From assembly GCA_963732765.1 (NCBI GenBank), contig CAVTAS010000008.1, positions 806,001 to 870,000 of the forward strand: DNA of 64,000 nucleotides. The letters are read 5' to 3'. Origin of the DNA: JANYHF01 sp963732765 (GTDB taxonomy: Bacteria > Pseudomonadota > Alphaproteobacteria > Rhizobiales > Hyphomicrobiaceae). The notes under the pieces were generated by a model. That model ran no database searches and had not been told where the DNA came from. It saw nothing but the letters and a program-made list of their open reading frames with translations. The position numbers were made by a program, and so were the translations under genes. Below, piece after piece: positions 16,623 through 24,893 of this stretch. Numbering within the stretch: the stretch's first letter is position 1; every line of letters starts with the position of its first letter.

Positions 16623-18263
16623 TCAACCCTGACTCTTGTGCAGCGCCTGCAATGCCGTGGCGATGGCGACCGCGCCAGGATCGGGCACGCCTTGCAGATC
16701 GCGCGCTGCGAGATAGCTGGAGCGGCCCGCCCGCGCCGAGGTCATGTTGGCGGTGCTGGCGGCTCCGGCCTGGGCTGCTGCGGCTGCCGCGCCCAGGCCC
16801 TCGCCCTTTTCAAGCGCGCGCACGGCCGGGCGCAAGGCGTCCAGCATGGTGCGGTCGCCTTCTTTGGCGCCGCCGTAGTATTCCATGCGGGCAAGGCCGA
16901 AACTCAAGGCCGCGCCCCAAGGCGATCCGCCCGCCAGGGCATGGCCAGTTGCCGAGGCAAGTATCGACAGCAGCACGCCGCTTGACCCGCCCATGCCCTT
17001 GGCGAAGGTGTCGGCGAGCGCGCCGGCGAGCTGCGCGTCGTTGGCCAGCGGCAACTTGTCGACCGTGCCGAGAACGGCGCGGGCTGCGTTGGCCATGGTG
17101 GTGCCGGTGTCGCCGTCGCCGACCTTGGCGTCGAGCAGATTGAGGTCTGCCTCGGCGGCGATGATCGCGGTGCTGACGGTTTCCACGGCGCGCCGGACTT
17201 GAGGATTTGCCGAGGGCGCATAGGCGGCGGCGCTTGCCGACTCGATGCTGTCAACCCGCGAGACTGGCGCGGTGGAGCGCACGCCCGGCCAGGCGGGGGC
17301 AAGGGTCGGCGCCAGCAGCGCTTCGGTCAGGTCGCGGTCGAGCACCAGCACAGAGATCGAGAAGCCGCGCATGTCGAGCGCGGTCATCAGCGGCGCCGGG
17401 CCGATGACGAACTGCGTGCGCCGGCCAATCTCGGTTTCCAGCACGGACTTGGCGACCAGCGACATCTCGATCGCGGGCATGCCACCGAGATTGTTGATGA
17501 TCATGGCCAGCGCCGGCGCACTACTAGGGCCCGCCCCGAAGCGCTCGGTCATCAGCCGCGCCGCATCGTTGGCGCTTGGCAGCGGGATGCGCTCGATGCC
17601 GGGTTCGCCGTGGATGCCCAGGCCCAGTTCGGCCATGCCCTCGGGCAACCGCTCGTGCGTGGCGCGGCCGGGGATGGTGCAGACGGTCGAGGCGATGCCG
17701 ATGGATTGCACCGCGTCCGCCGCTCTTTCCGCCGCGGCTTTGACTCTGGCGAGATCGAGGCCGCGCTCGGCCGCATACCCCGCGATCTTGTGCACGAATA
17801 GCGTGCCGGCAACGCCGCGCGGCCTGGGTGCGTTGGCGATGGCGATATCGTCGGCGACGATCACCATCTCGACGTTCAAACCCTCAGCACGCGCCTTTTC
17901 TGCCGCCAGTCCGAAGTTGAGCCGGTCGCCAGCGTAGTTCTTGACGATCAAGAGGCAGCCGGCGGGCCCGGTTACCGCATGGATGGCGGTCAATACGGCG
18001 TCGACGGAGGGCGAGGCGAAGATCTCGCCGCACACGGCCGCCGTCAGCATGCCCTCGCCGACAAAACCGACGTGGGCGGGCTCGTGGCCCGAGCCGCCGC
18101 CCGAGATCAGGCTGACCTTGCTCTTGTCGATGTGCTGGCGCAGCACGATCTTGGCGCCGCTGGGGCTGGCCAGCCGGGCCAAACGCCCACAGCCGGCGAC
18201 ACGCAGATAGCCGTCGATCGAGTCCGAAATGACAGCGCCGATTTCATTTACAAAGTGGGTCAT
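16623..18263 (-). CDS. Fused dihydroxyacetone (glycerone) kinase DhaK-DhaL
   Basis: 546 residues from ATG 18263 (MTHFVNEIGAVISDSIDGYL). The DhaK half (about 1-330) has SGGGSGHEPAHVGFVG and the substrate-binding His of LGLGIHGEPG. The DhaL half (about 355-546) has the metal/nucleotide loop KVGDGDTGTTM and GGSSGVLL. The fused arrangement is that of ATP-dependent single-chain kinases, which phosphorylate dihydroxyacetone or, in some homologues, erythrulose. It is the only intact kinase in the operon and directly follows the two transporter ATPases, so it probably phosphorylates the imported sugar. Exact substrate is not determined. Confidence 0.9.
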   Translation of the reverse strand: MTHFVNEIGAVISDSIDGYLRVAGCGRLARLASPSGAKIVLRQHIDKSKVSLISGGGSGHEPAHVGFVGEGMLTAAVCGEIFASPSVDAVLTAIHAVTGPAGCLLIVKNYAGDRLNFGLAAEKARAEGLNVEMVIVADDIAIANAPRPRGVAGTLFVHKIAGYAAERGLDLARVKAAAERAADAVQSIGIASTVCTIPGRATHERLPEGMAELGLGIHGEPGIERIPLPSANDAARLMTERFGAGPSSAPALAMIINNLGGMPAIEMSLVAKSVLETEIGRRTQFVIGPAPLMTALDMRGFSISVLVLDRDLTEALLAPTLAPAWPGVRSTAPVSRVDSIESASAAAYAPSANPQVRRAVETVSTAIIAAEADLNLLDAKVGDGDTGTTMANAARAVLGTVDKLPLANDAQLAGALADTFAKGMGGSSGVLLSILASATGHALAGGSPWGAALSFGLARMEYYGGAKEGDRTMLDALRPAVRALEKGEGLGAAAAAAQAGAASTANMTSARAGRSSYLAARDLQGVPDPGAVAIATALQALHKSQG

Positions 18264-18309
18264 CACCGGCTCCTTGCAGCGACTTGTGTGTTGTCCGAGG
18301 TCATGGGCA

Positions 18310-19327
18310 CTACCCGTGCACGCGATTGCCGGTGGCATCGAAATAGAGCGGGCGCGCCAAACCCACATCCACGCCGTCGCCCGCGCTGAACGCCGCGTCT
18401 GCCGCCACCAGCGATGTAATGCGGTGCTCGCCGATACGAATGTGCAGATGGCTCTGATCGCCCAGGTGCTCGATCCACTCGACCTTGCCGACGGCATTGC
18501 CATTCGCCGACTTGGCGATGCGCAGATGCTCGGTGCGCGCACCCAGCGTCAGGGCAGCCTTCGGCGCGCCGCCATCGGGAATGAGCCCGGTCGGCAGCAG
18601 ATTGATCTGCGGTTGCCCAAGGCGCGTTGCTACATACACCGTCGATGGATTTTCGTAGATGTCGCGTGGCGTGCCCAGCTGCACCAGTTGGCCACGATCC
18701 AGCACGCCGATGCGGTTGGCCATGGTCATGGCCTCGATCTGGTCGTGGGTGACGTAGAGCAGCGTGGCGCCGAGATCCTGTTGGATCCGTTTCAGCTCGA
18801 CGCGCATGTCGCCGCGCAGCTTGGCGTCGAGCGAGGACAGCGGCTCGTCCATGAGATAGATGGCGGGGCGGCGCACCAGCGCGCGGCCGATGGCGACGCG
18901 CTGCATCTCGCCGCCGGACAGCTGCGTGGCGCGGTTTTGCAGTTTCTTGCCGATGCGCAGCATTTCGGCGATTTCTGTGACGCGCCGTTCGATCTCGGGC
19001 TCGGCCATGCGGCGCGCCGGCGAGCGCAGCGGGAAGGCGAGGTTTTCGAACACCGTCAGATGCGGATAAAGCGAGTACTGCTGGAACACGAAGGCGACGT
19101 CGCGGCCCGCGGGCTCGATCCCGGTGACGTCGCGGCCGCCGATCCAGACTTCGCCGCTGTCGATTTTCTCCAGGCCAGCGACCACGCGCAGGGTGGTGGT
19201 TTTGCCCGCTCCCGTGGGGCCGAGCAGGACGACGAACTCGCCATCGGCGATGCGTGAGATCGACCCCCGACACGGCGGTGGTTGCGCCGAAGCGCTTGAC
19301 GACGGATTTGAGCTGGACATCAGCCAT
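18310..19327 (-). CDS. ABC sugar transporter ATPase 2 (UgpC/MalK type), one frameshift
   Basis: The start is ATG 19327 (MADVQLKSVVKRFGATTAVSG). A run of five C on the plus strand (19262-19266) shifts the frame; with one base fewer it continues as SISRIADGEFVVLLGPTGAGKTTT, giving 338 residues. Walker A GPTGAGKTT, signature QLSGGEMQRVAIGRA, Walker B IYLMDEPLSSLD and the C-terminal OB-like regulatory domain are present. It would pair with ATPase 1, whose stop it overlaps by 8 bases, as the hetero-dimeric motor of the CUT1 transporter. The shift looks like a homopolymer error rather than a true mutation, as everything else is conserved. Confidence 0.87.
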
Positions 19328-20432
19328 GGGACACCCGCGCGCCGATGGCGCCCTCGTGCAGCGCCGAAGGCACCGCCCGGCCACTGGATTTGACGAACAC
19401 GCAGAGCCGTTCGGGGGCGAAGACGAGGCCGACCTGCTCGCCGGTGCGGACGCTGGTTTCTGCAGGCAAGCGCGCCTTCAGCCGCCCCTCGGCGGTCTTC
19501 AGCGTGACGATCTGTGTTGTGCCTAAATACTCCGTACCGAACACTTCGGCGCGCAGTTTCGAGGCGTCGGAGAACCGGACGTGTTCGGGGCGCACGCCCA
19601 GAACGAGGTCGGTCTCGGCCACCGCCTGGCGCGCGGCCGGTACAGCGATATCGGCGCCATTGATGCTGACAGCCGATTGATTGGGCGCCAGGCTGCCCCT
19701 GAACGGCACGAAATTCATCGCCGGTGAGCCGATGAAGTCAGCCACGAACATGGTCGCGGGGCGGTCGTAGATCTCTTGCGGAGCGCCGAGCTGTTCGACC
19801 AACCCGTGGTTCATGACGGCGATGGTATCGGCCATCGACATGGCCTCGATCTGATCGTGCGTGACGTAGACGGTGGTCGCACCGATGCGATCGTGCAGCT
19901 GGCGCAGTTCCTGGCACATCAGGTGGCGGAATTCGCTGTCGAGCGTGCCAAGCGGTTCGTCCATCAGGAAGGCCTTGGGACGGCGCACGATGGCGCGACC
20001 GAGCGCGACGCGCTGGCGGTCGCCACCGGCAAGGCGCGAAACGGGGCTGTCTAGCAGGTGGTCGATGCGCAGAAGCTTGGCCGTTTCCTCGACGCGCGTC
20101 TTGATCTCGGCCCGCGGCATATTCTGGCAGGCCAGCGGATAGGCGATATTCTTGCGCACGTTCATGTGCGGGTAGAGCGCGAACAGCTGGAACACGAAAG
20201 CGATGTCGCGTTCCGAGGCGCGCTTCTGGGCGACGTCTTCATTGTCGAGCAGGATGCGTCCCGAGGTTGGCAGCTCCAGTCCCGCTATCATGCGCAGCGT
20301 CGTGGTCTTGCCGCAGCCCGAGGGGCCGAGCAGGCAGAAGAACGAACCGTCCTTGATGGCGAAGGACGAATCCTTGACGGCGACGAAATCGCCAAACGAC
20401 TTGTGCAGATTTTCAACCCGGATCTCGGCCAT
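19320..20432 (-). CDS. ABC sugar transporter ATPase 1 (GlpS/UgpC type)
   Basis: 370 residues. Walker A GPSGCGKTT, Q-loop FVFQLFALYPHMNV, Walker B AFLMDEPLGTLD and the C-terminal regulatory domain (VLGVRPEHVRF) are present. The ABC signature is LAGGDRQRVALGRA instead of the usual LSGGQ; ATPase 2 has the standard LSGGE. Two unequal ATPases in one operon are typical of the rhizobial glycerol-type (GlpST) transporters. It follows the 78-residue membrane protein with a 2-base gap. Confidence 0.9.
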   Translation of the reverse strand: MAEIRVENLHKSFGDFVAVKDSSFAIKDGSFFCLLGPSGCGKTTTLRMIAGLELPTSGRILLDNEDVAQKRASERDIAFVFQLFALYPHMNVRKNIAYPLACQNMPRAEIKTRVEETAKLLRIDHLLDSPVSRLAGGDRQRVALGRAIVRRPKAFLMDEPLGTLDSEFRHLMCQELRQLHDRIGATTVYVTHDQIEAMSMADTIAVMNHGLVEQLGAPQEIYDRPATMFVADFIGSPAMNFVPFRGSLAPNQSAVSINGADIAVPAARQAVAETDLVLGVRPEHVRFSDASKLRAEVFGTEYLGTTQIVTLKTAEGRLKARLPAETSVRTGEQVGLVFAPERLCVFVKSSGRAVPSALHEGAIGARVSHG

Positions 20433-20434
20433 GG

Positions 20435-20671
20435 CTACTCCGGGAATTTCGATGAGATCACGAACAGCGCCGTGCCCGCGAGCGTCGTGATGAAGGAATA
20501 AGAATAGAGCGTCAGGAAAAACGGCTGCATCAGCATGACCACGCCGAGCGCAATTAGAAGTGTAGCGAGGTTCTCCCAGGGACCGCGGCGCAGGCGCAGA
20601 AAATCGGCGATGAAGCCGGTCTTGGCTGGCGGCTGGTAAAGCTCGCGGTCGGTGGGGCGAGGGTCGCTCAT
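20435..20671 (-). CDS. Small membrane protein of the ABC operon
   Basis: 78 residues with two hydrophobic segments (NLATLLIALGVVMLMQPFF and SFITTLAGTALFVIS) after a polar N-terminus. It overlaps the upstream permease by 4 bases and is 2 bases before ATPase 1, so it is translated as part of the transporter. I do not recognise a named family; small membrane proteins of unknown role are also found in rhizobial glycerol transporter operons. It may be an accessory transporter subunit, which is inference. Confidence 0.75.
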   Translation of the reverse strand: MSDPRPTDRELYQPPAKTGFIADFLRLRRGPWENLATLLIALGVVMLMQPFFLTLYSYSFITTLAGTALFVISSKFPE

Positions 20672-21636
20672 TTGCGCACCGCGCCGAAGGTGATGCCGCG
20701 CAGGAGATGCTTGCGCATCAGCACCGTGAAGACCAGGATCGGGATCAGGAACAGGGTCGTGCCACCGCCGACTGCCGGCCAGTCCATGCCGCCCTCACCG
20801 ATGATCGTTGGGATGAAGGGGGGGGCGGTCTGCGCGGTGCCCGAGGTAAGCAACACGGCGAAGGCATATTCGTTCCAGGCAAAGATCAGGCAGAAGATGG
20901 CGGTGGCCGCGATGCCGGTGAGCGCTTGCGGGAGAACGACTTTGCGGAACGCCTGCAACCGCGTGTAGCCGTCGATCATGGCCGCGTCTTCGTACTCGCG
21001 CGGGATTTCGTCCATGAAGCCCTTCAGCAGCCAGACGGCCAATGAGACGTTCACGGCTGTATAGAGAAGGATCATGCCGAGCGCGGTATCGGAGAGGCCG
21101 AGCTGGCGGTACATCAGGTAGATCGGGATGGCCACGGCGATTGGCGGCATCATGCGCGTCGAGAGGATGAAGAAGAGGAGATCGTCCTTGAGCGGCACAT
21201 TGAAGCGCGAAAAACCGTAGGCGGATAGCGTTCCGAGAACCACAGCGAGGAAGGTCGAGCCGAACGCTATGATGATGGAGTTGACGAAGCGCGGCCAGTA
21301 GTTCGACGTACCGGCAATCACCATGTCGCGGCTGCGCGTGATCTGATCGCAGGTGCCGGTGGCCGGTCCCAGAGTTTCGATATATTCCTTAGTCTGACGG
21401 GTGCGCGTGGTGAAGAGATTGCAATAGCCTTCCAGCGTCGGCTGGAACACCACTTTGGGCGGATAGGAGATCGAATCCGGTGGTGTTTTGAGGCCGGTCG
21501 CAAAGATCCAGAACAACGGCACCATGGTGATGACCGCATAGAGGATTACCAGCGTGCCGGCCACCCACTTGGCGGTAGCGCTCGGCGCGACGACGGAATG
21601 GGCCGTGCTTGCTTGCGAAAAGACAGGTGCGCTCAT
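20668..21636 (-). CDS. ABC sugar transporter permease 2 (CUT1, MalG type)
   Basis: 322 residues from ATG 21636 (MSAPVFSQASTAHSVV), which overlaps the stop of permease 1 by 4 bases. Six membrane helices; the cytoplasmic EAA loop is EIPREYEDAAMIDGYTRLQ. A long periplasmic segment between helix 1 and 2 (about 45-110) contains TRTRQTKEYIETLG. It forms the translocation pore with permease 1. MalG-type by position and by the C-terminal pattern. Confidence 0.93.
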   Translation of the reverse strand: MSAPVFSQASTAHSVVAPSATAKWVAGTLVILYAVITMVPLFWIFATGLKTPPDSISYPPKVVFQPTLEGYCNLFTTRTRQTKEYIETLGPATGTCDQITRSRDMVIAGTSNYWPRFVNSIIIAFGSTFLAVVLGTLSAYGFSRFNVPLKDDLLFFILSTRMMPPIAVAIPIYLMYRQLGLSDTALGMILLYTAVNVSLAVWLLKGFMDEIPREYEDAAMIDGYTRLQAFRKVVLPQALTGIAATAIFCLIFAWNEYAFAVLLTSGTAQTAPPFIPTIIGEGGMDWPAVGGGTTLFLIPILVFTVLMRKHLLRGITFGAVRK

Positions 21637-22589
21637 CTGTTCTTCACCTGGTTGAGCGCCTTTACATAGATGTTGGCGAGGCCGAAGACCGCGACGAACA
21701 GTATTATGGCGAAGGCGGATGAATAGCCGGTGCGCCATTTCTCGAAGGCTTCGCGCTTCAGGGTGATGGACGCAACCTCGGTGACCGATCCGGGTCCGCC
21801 GCCCGTCAAGAGGTTGACCATGTCGAACATCTTGAAGTTCTCGATGCCGCGAAAGAGGACGGCCAGCATGATGAAAGGCAGCGCCATCGGCAGCGTGATG
21901 GTGAAGAACTGCCGCACCGGCGAGGCGCGGTCGACCTCGGCGGCCTCGTAGATGTAGTCGGGAATGGAGCGCAGGCCGGCCAGGCAGATCAGCATGACAT
22001 AGGGCGTCCACATCCAGGTATCGACGATGATGATGGCCCAGGGCGCGAGTTTCACCGATCCCAGCATCTCGAACGAGGATGGCTCCCAGCCCGTGAAGAA
22101 CGAGACGATGTAATTGAACAGCCCGATCTGCGGCTGATAGAGGAACTTCCAGAAATTGCCGACCACGGCCGGTGACAGCATCATGGGGATGAGGATCACG
22201 GTGGTCCAAAAGGCGTGTCCACGGAATTTCCGGTCGATGAGATAGGCGAGGGCAAAGCCCAGCAGCGTCTGCAAGATGATGGTCCACACCACGAAATGGG
22301 CGGTCGCCTGCATGGCCGCCCAGATGTCGGGGTTGGAGAGAATGGAGCGGTAGTGCTCGATGCCGACGTTCAAAACCGGCGCATTCGGACGATTGGCGCG
22401 ATAGTTCGTGAACGACAGATAGATGGTCCAGATCAGCGGGAAGATGTTGATCGCCAGCAGCAGCACGATCGTCGGCGCGATGAACAGCCAGGCGATGACC
22501 CGGTCCGACAGGCCGCGCACCATCCGCGCCACCGGTTCGGGCGTCGCGGCGGCAATGCGTCCTGCTGATGATGTGGTGATGTCGGTCAT
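21633..22589 (-). CDS. ABC sugar transporter permease 1 (CUT1, MalF type)
   Basis: 318 residues with six predicted membrane helices after a ~30-residue cytoplasmic N-terminus. The EAA loop is IPDYIYEAAEVDRASPVRQF. MalF-like segments include IAPTIVLLLAINIFPLIW and IYLSFTNY. It begins 169 bases after the end of the binding-protein gene; that gap holds palindrome C2. Confidence 0.93.
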   Translation of the reverse strand: MTDITTSSAGRIAAATPEPVARMVRGLSDRVIAWLFIAPTIVLLLAINIFPLIWTIYLSFTNYRANRPNAPVLNVGIEHYRSILSNPDIWAAMQATAHFVVWTIILQTLLGFALAYLIDRKFRGHAFWTTVILIPMMLSPAVVGNFWKFLYQPQIGLFNYIVSFFTGWEPSSFEMLGSVKLAPWAIIIVDTWMWTPYVMLICLAGLRSIPDYIYEAAEVDRASPVRQFFTITLPMALPFIMLAVLFRGIENFKMFDMVNLLTGGGPGSVTEVASITLKREAFEKWRTGYSSAFAIILFVAVFGLANIYVKALNQVKNR

Positions 22590-22633
22590 GGGGTTTCGTT
22601 CGGTCAGCCGTTAGAAAGCCAGGAGGTCGTTGC

Positions 22634-22721
22634 GTAGGGGCGACACGTGTGTCGCCCGTCCATCATATCCACGGACGCCTGCGGTTGTGGATAGACGGGC
22701 GACCCACGGGGTCGCCCCTAC
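22634..22721. repeat. GTAGGGGCG palindrome, family C, copy 2
   Basis: GTAGGGGCGAC (22634-22644) pairs with GTCGCCCCTAC (22711-22721); inside, GTCGCCCGTC pairs with GACGGGCGAC. It lies in the gap between the binding-protein gene (upstream) and permease 1 within the dha/ABC operon. Confidence 0.82.
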
Positions 22722-22758
22722 ATTTCTGGCGTTGATGGAGCGGCCGGCGCGGCACGCT

Positions 22759-24081
22759 TTACAGCTTGCCTTCTTCCTTGAAGGTCGCGGTCCAATCGAC
22801 GATCAGGGCGTCGAGCGCTTCCTTGGCGGTGCCCTTGTCGGCCACGACGTAGTCGTGCAGCCGCTTCTGCATCGCCTGCAGCAGCGTGGCGTAGGCCGGC
22901 TCCTGCCAGAAGTCCTGCACGCCGCCCATGGCTTCCAGGAATTGCGGCGCGAACGGCTGCGAAGTCTTGAAGCCCGCGTCATTCAGCACAGCGTTGTGGC
23001 AGGCATAACCGCCCAACGACCACCACTTCTTCTGCACCTCAGGCGTGGCGAACCACTTGATGTACTGCAGCGCCTGGTCCTTCAGGTCGGAGTTGGCGAC
23101 CACCGAGATGCCCTGGCCGCCGAGCGTCGAGCCGGCGATCTTCTGGCCCGGGTTGACGAAGAAGCCGGTGACTTTGCCGACCTTCTCGTCCTTGGCCATG
23201 CCCGGCATGAACGCGAACCAGTTCATCATCATGGCGACCTGGCCAGACTTGAACGCATCGAGACCTTCGCCCATGTAGCTGTCCGTATACCCCGGAGGTG
23301 TGCAGCACTTGTAGAGCGACTTGTAGAACTCGAGACCGGCAACAGCGTCAGCTGAGTTGACCGCGCCGTCCATGTCGTACTTGCCAGCGGTCTTCTCGTA
23401 CTTGAAGCCGAACGGATAGAGCGCCGAGGTGGCGCCCATGGTGATGCCTTCGGACGCGCGCTCGGTGAAGATGGCGGCGCCATAGACTTTCTTGCCATCG
23501 ACTTCGCGGCCCTGGAAGAATTCGGCCGTGTCCTTCAACTCGCTCCAGGTCTTGGGAACGTCGAGGTCGCGGCCATACTTCTTCTTGTATTCGGCCTGCA
23601 GTTCGGGTTTGGCGAACCAGTCCTTGCGATAGAACCAGCCGTTGGCGTCACCCATGGCCGGCAGCGCCCAGTAGTTCGGCGTACCCTTGGGCCAGGTCGA
23701 ATAGGCGTAGACGGTGGCGGGAGCGAAATCGCTCATCTTGATTCCTTCTTTGTCGAAGAAATCGTTGAGCTTCACATATTGCTTGTTCTCGGCTGAGCCG
23801 CCGATCCACTGACTGTCGCCGATCAGAAGATCGCACAGCTTGCCGCCGGAATTGAGCTCGTTGAGAATGCGGTCGGTAAAGTTCGGCCAGGGCGTGAATT
23901 CGAACTTCATCTTGATGCCGGCCTGTTTCTCGAAATCCTTCGAGAGCTCGACCAGCGCGTTCGCCGGATCCCAGGCAGCCCAGCAGAGCGTCAGGTCCTT
24001 GGCCGAGGCCGTCGCGAGACTGCCCGTCCAAAGCGCACCCGCGAGGCCCAATGCCAGCGCGGACTTCAGCAAAGTCCTCAT
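22759..24081 (-). CDS. ABC sugar transporter substrate-binding protein
   Basis: 440 residues from ATG 24081, preceded by a strong GGGAGGAGACAAG ribosome site. A signal peptide (MRTLLKSALALGLAGALWTG, cleavage near TASA|KD) directs it to the periplasm. It belongs to the extracellular solute-binding family 1 used by CUT1 sugar transporters (e.g. ELSKDFEKQAGIKMKFEFTP, YWALPAMGDANGWFYRKDWF, VAMMMNWFAFMPGM). First gene of the operon that ends in the dha kinases, so glycerol, dihydroxyacetone or a tetrose/pentulose is a reasonable ligand guess. Confidence 0.92.
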   Translation of the reverse strand: MRTLLKSALALGLAGALWTGSLATASAKDLTLCWAAWDPANALVELSKDFEKQAGIKMKFEFTPWPNFTDRILNELNSGGKLCDLLIGDSQWIGGSAENKQYVKLNDFFDKEGIKMSDFAPATVYAYSTWPKGTPNYWALPAMGDANGWFYRKDWFAKPELQAEYKKKYGRDLDVPKTWSELKDTAEFFQGREVDGKKVYGAAIFTERASEGITMGATSALYPFGFKYEKTAGKYDMDGAVNSADAVAGLEFYKSLYKCCTPPGYTDSYMGEGLDAFKSGQVAMMMNWFAFMPGMAKDEKVGKVTGFFVNPGQKIAGSTLGGQGISVVANSDLKDQALQYIKWFATPEVQKKWWSLGGYACHNAVLNDAGFKTSQPFAPQFLEAMGGVQDFWQEPAYATLLQAMQKRLHDYVVADKGTAKEALDALIVDWTATFKEEGKL

Positions 24082-24472
24082 CTTGTCTCCTCCCATGTGG
24101 GTCAAACAACGAGGCCGGCACATGCCGGTTCGCCGTACGTCAGTCGCCGCAACATGCGGTCGCTGATCCCGTTATCGCCGGCTCGACCGATAGGGCCGCA
24201 AGCCAGCGTTGTTTAGCAATTTTGTTTAGTGAAGCTCATTTCACTAAACTTGGCAAGGGCGTCGCGAATCTTTTTTCGACTGGCGCGCATCTGCAGGGCA
24301 TACGCATCAAACGGCGGGGCGAAGTGCCGAATCTGCCAAGTGCCAAGCCGGTCGGCCGCAAATTCCGGCACGACCAGCGGGCCGGCGTTCAAACTCTTTT
24401 TATCGAAGCCTGCTAGCCTTACGGGCTCGAAAGCCGTCGCCGTGCGCAAGCGCCAGGCCGTCACAGGGAGGC
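24082..24472. other. 391-base divergent promoter region (ABC/dha operon and PilZ gene)
   Basis: This region separates two divergent genes and has no convincing gene. It contains the perfect inverted repeat at 24224-24249 and a nearby GTTTAGCAATTTTG. A minus-strand frame of 83 codons (24213-24464) crosses the inverted repeat and is not accepted as a gene. Confidence 0.6.
24224..24249 (-). promoter_or_regulatory. Candidate operator of the ABC/dha operon
   Basis: A perfect 10-base inverted repeat, GTTTAGTGAA (24224-24233) and TTCACTAAAC (24240-24249), with 6-base spacing. A further GTTTAG half-site is at 24211. It is 143 bases upstream of the binding-protein start and unusually AT-rich for this genome, as expected for a dimeric repressor such as a DeoR/GlpR or LacI/GntR protein. 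No regulator gene of these families is in the window. Confidence 0.55.
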
Positions 24473-24886
24473 ATGCCCATGACCAATTTCGTCCTGATCG
24501 ACCCGCTTCGTCGCCCCGCGTCCGTGAATACCGCGCCGGCAGCGCGCGCGCCGCAGCAACGCCAGCCGCAAGCCGCGCGCGGCAGCAATCGCCGCGAAGA
24601 TAGCCGCGCCCCCTCGCGCATTCGCGGCCTCGTCGCTGGCAACGCGGGTGTGGCCGACATCCGCTGCGAGATCATCGATCAGTCGGCCTCGGGCGTGCAG
24701 ATCGAGGTCCCGGCCAACACCGACGGCATCGGCACGCGCGTGCGCGACATCCCGGAACGCTGTGAGCTGACGATGCAGACCTATGGGGCGGCGTCGCAGG
24801 TGCAATGCCTGGTAGTCTGGCGCCGCGGCCGCCGCGCGGGGCTGCGGTACCTGGGGCCGGTGAAGAAGGTGGCAGTGAGGAGATAG
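24473..24886 (+). CDS. PilZ-domain protein
   Basis: 137 residues (an ATG at 24479 gives two fewer). The RREDSRAPSR motif at about 40-50 and DQSASGVQIEV at about 69-79 match the two cyclic-di-GMP-binding signatures of PilZ, RxxxR and (D/N)xSxxG. The first 40 residues are a disordered Pro/Ala/Gln stretch. Single-domain PilZ proteins are receptors for c-di-GMP; no partner is adjacent. GGGAGG precedes the start. The gene is convergent with the ABC ATPase at 24894. Confidence 0.8.
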   Translation: MPMTNFVLIDPLRRPASVNTAPAARAPQQRQPQAARGSNRREDSRAPSRIRGLVAGNAGVADIRCEIIDQSASGVQIEVPANTDGIGTRVRDIPERCELTMQTYGAASQVQCLVVWRRGRRAGLRYLGPVKKVAVRR

Positions 24887-24893
24887 GGTGCCC

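Noticed and set aside
18264..18542. Upstream extension of the DhaKL gene by 93 codons
   Set aside because: The extension overlaps the end of ATPase 2 in another frame and has no DhaK-like sequence; ATG 18263 gives the normal DhaK start.
24213..24464. Minus-strand frame of 83 codons in the ABC/dha promoter region
   Set aside because: Its end is encoded by the inverted repeat 24224-24249, it has no recognisable domain, and it lies in the promoter gap. A small real gene cannot be fully excluded.
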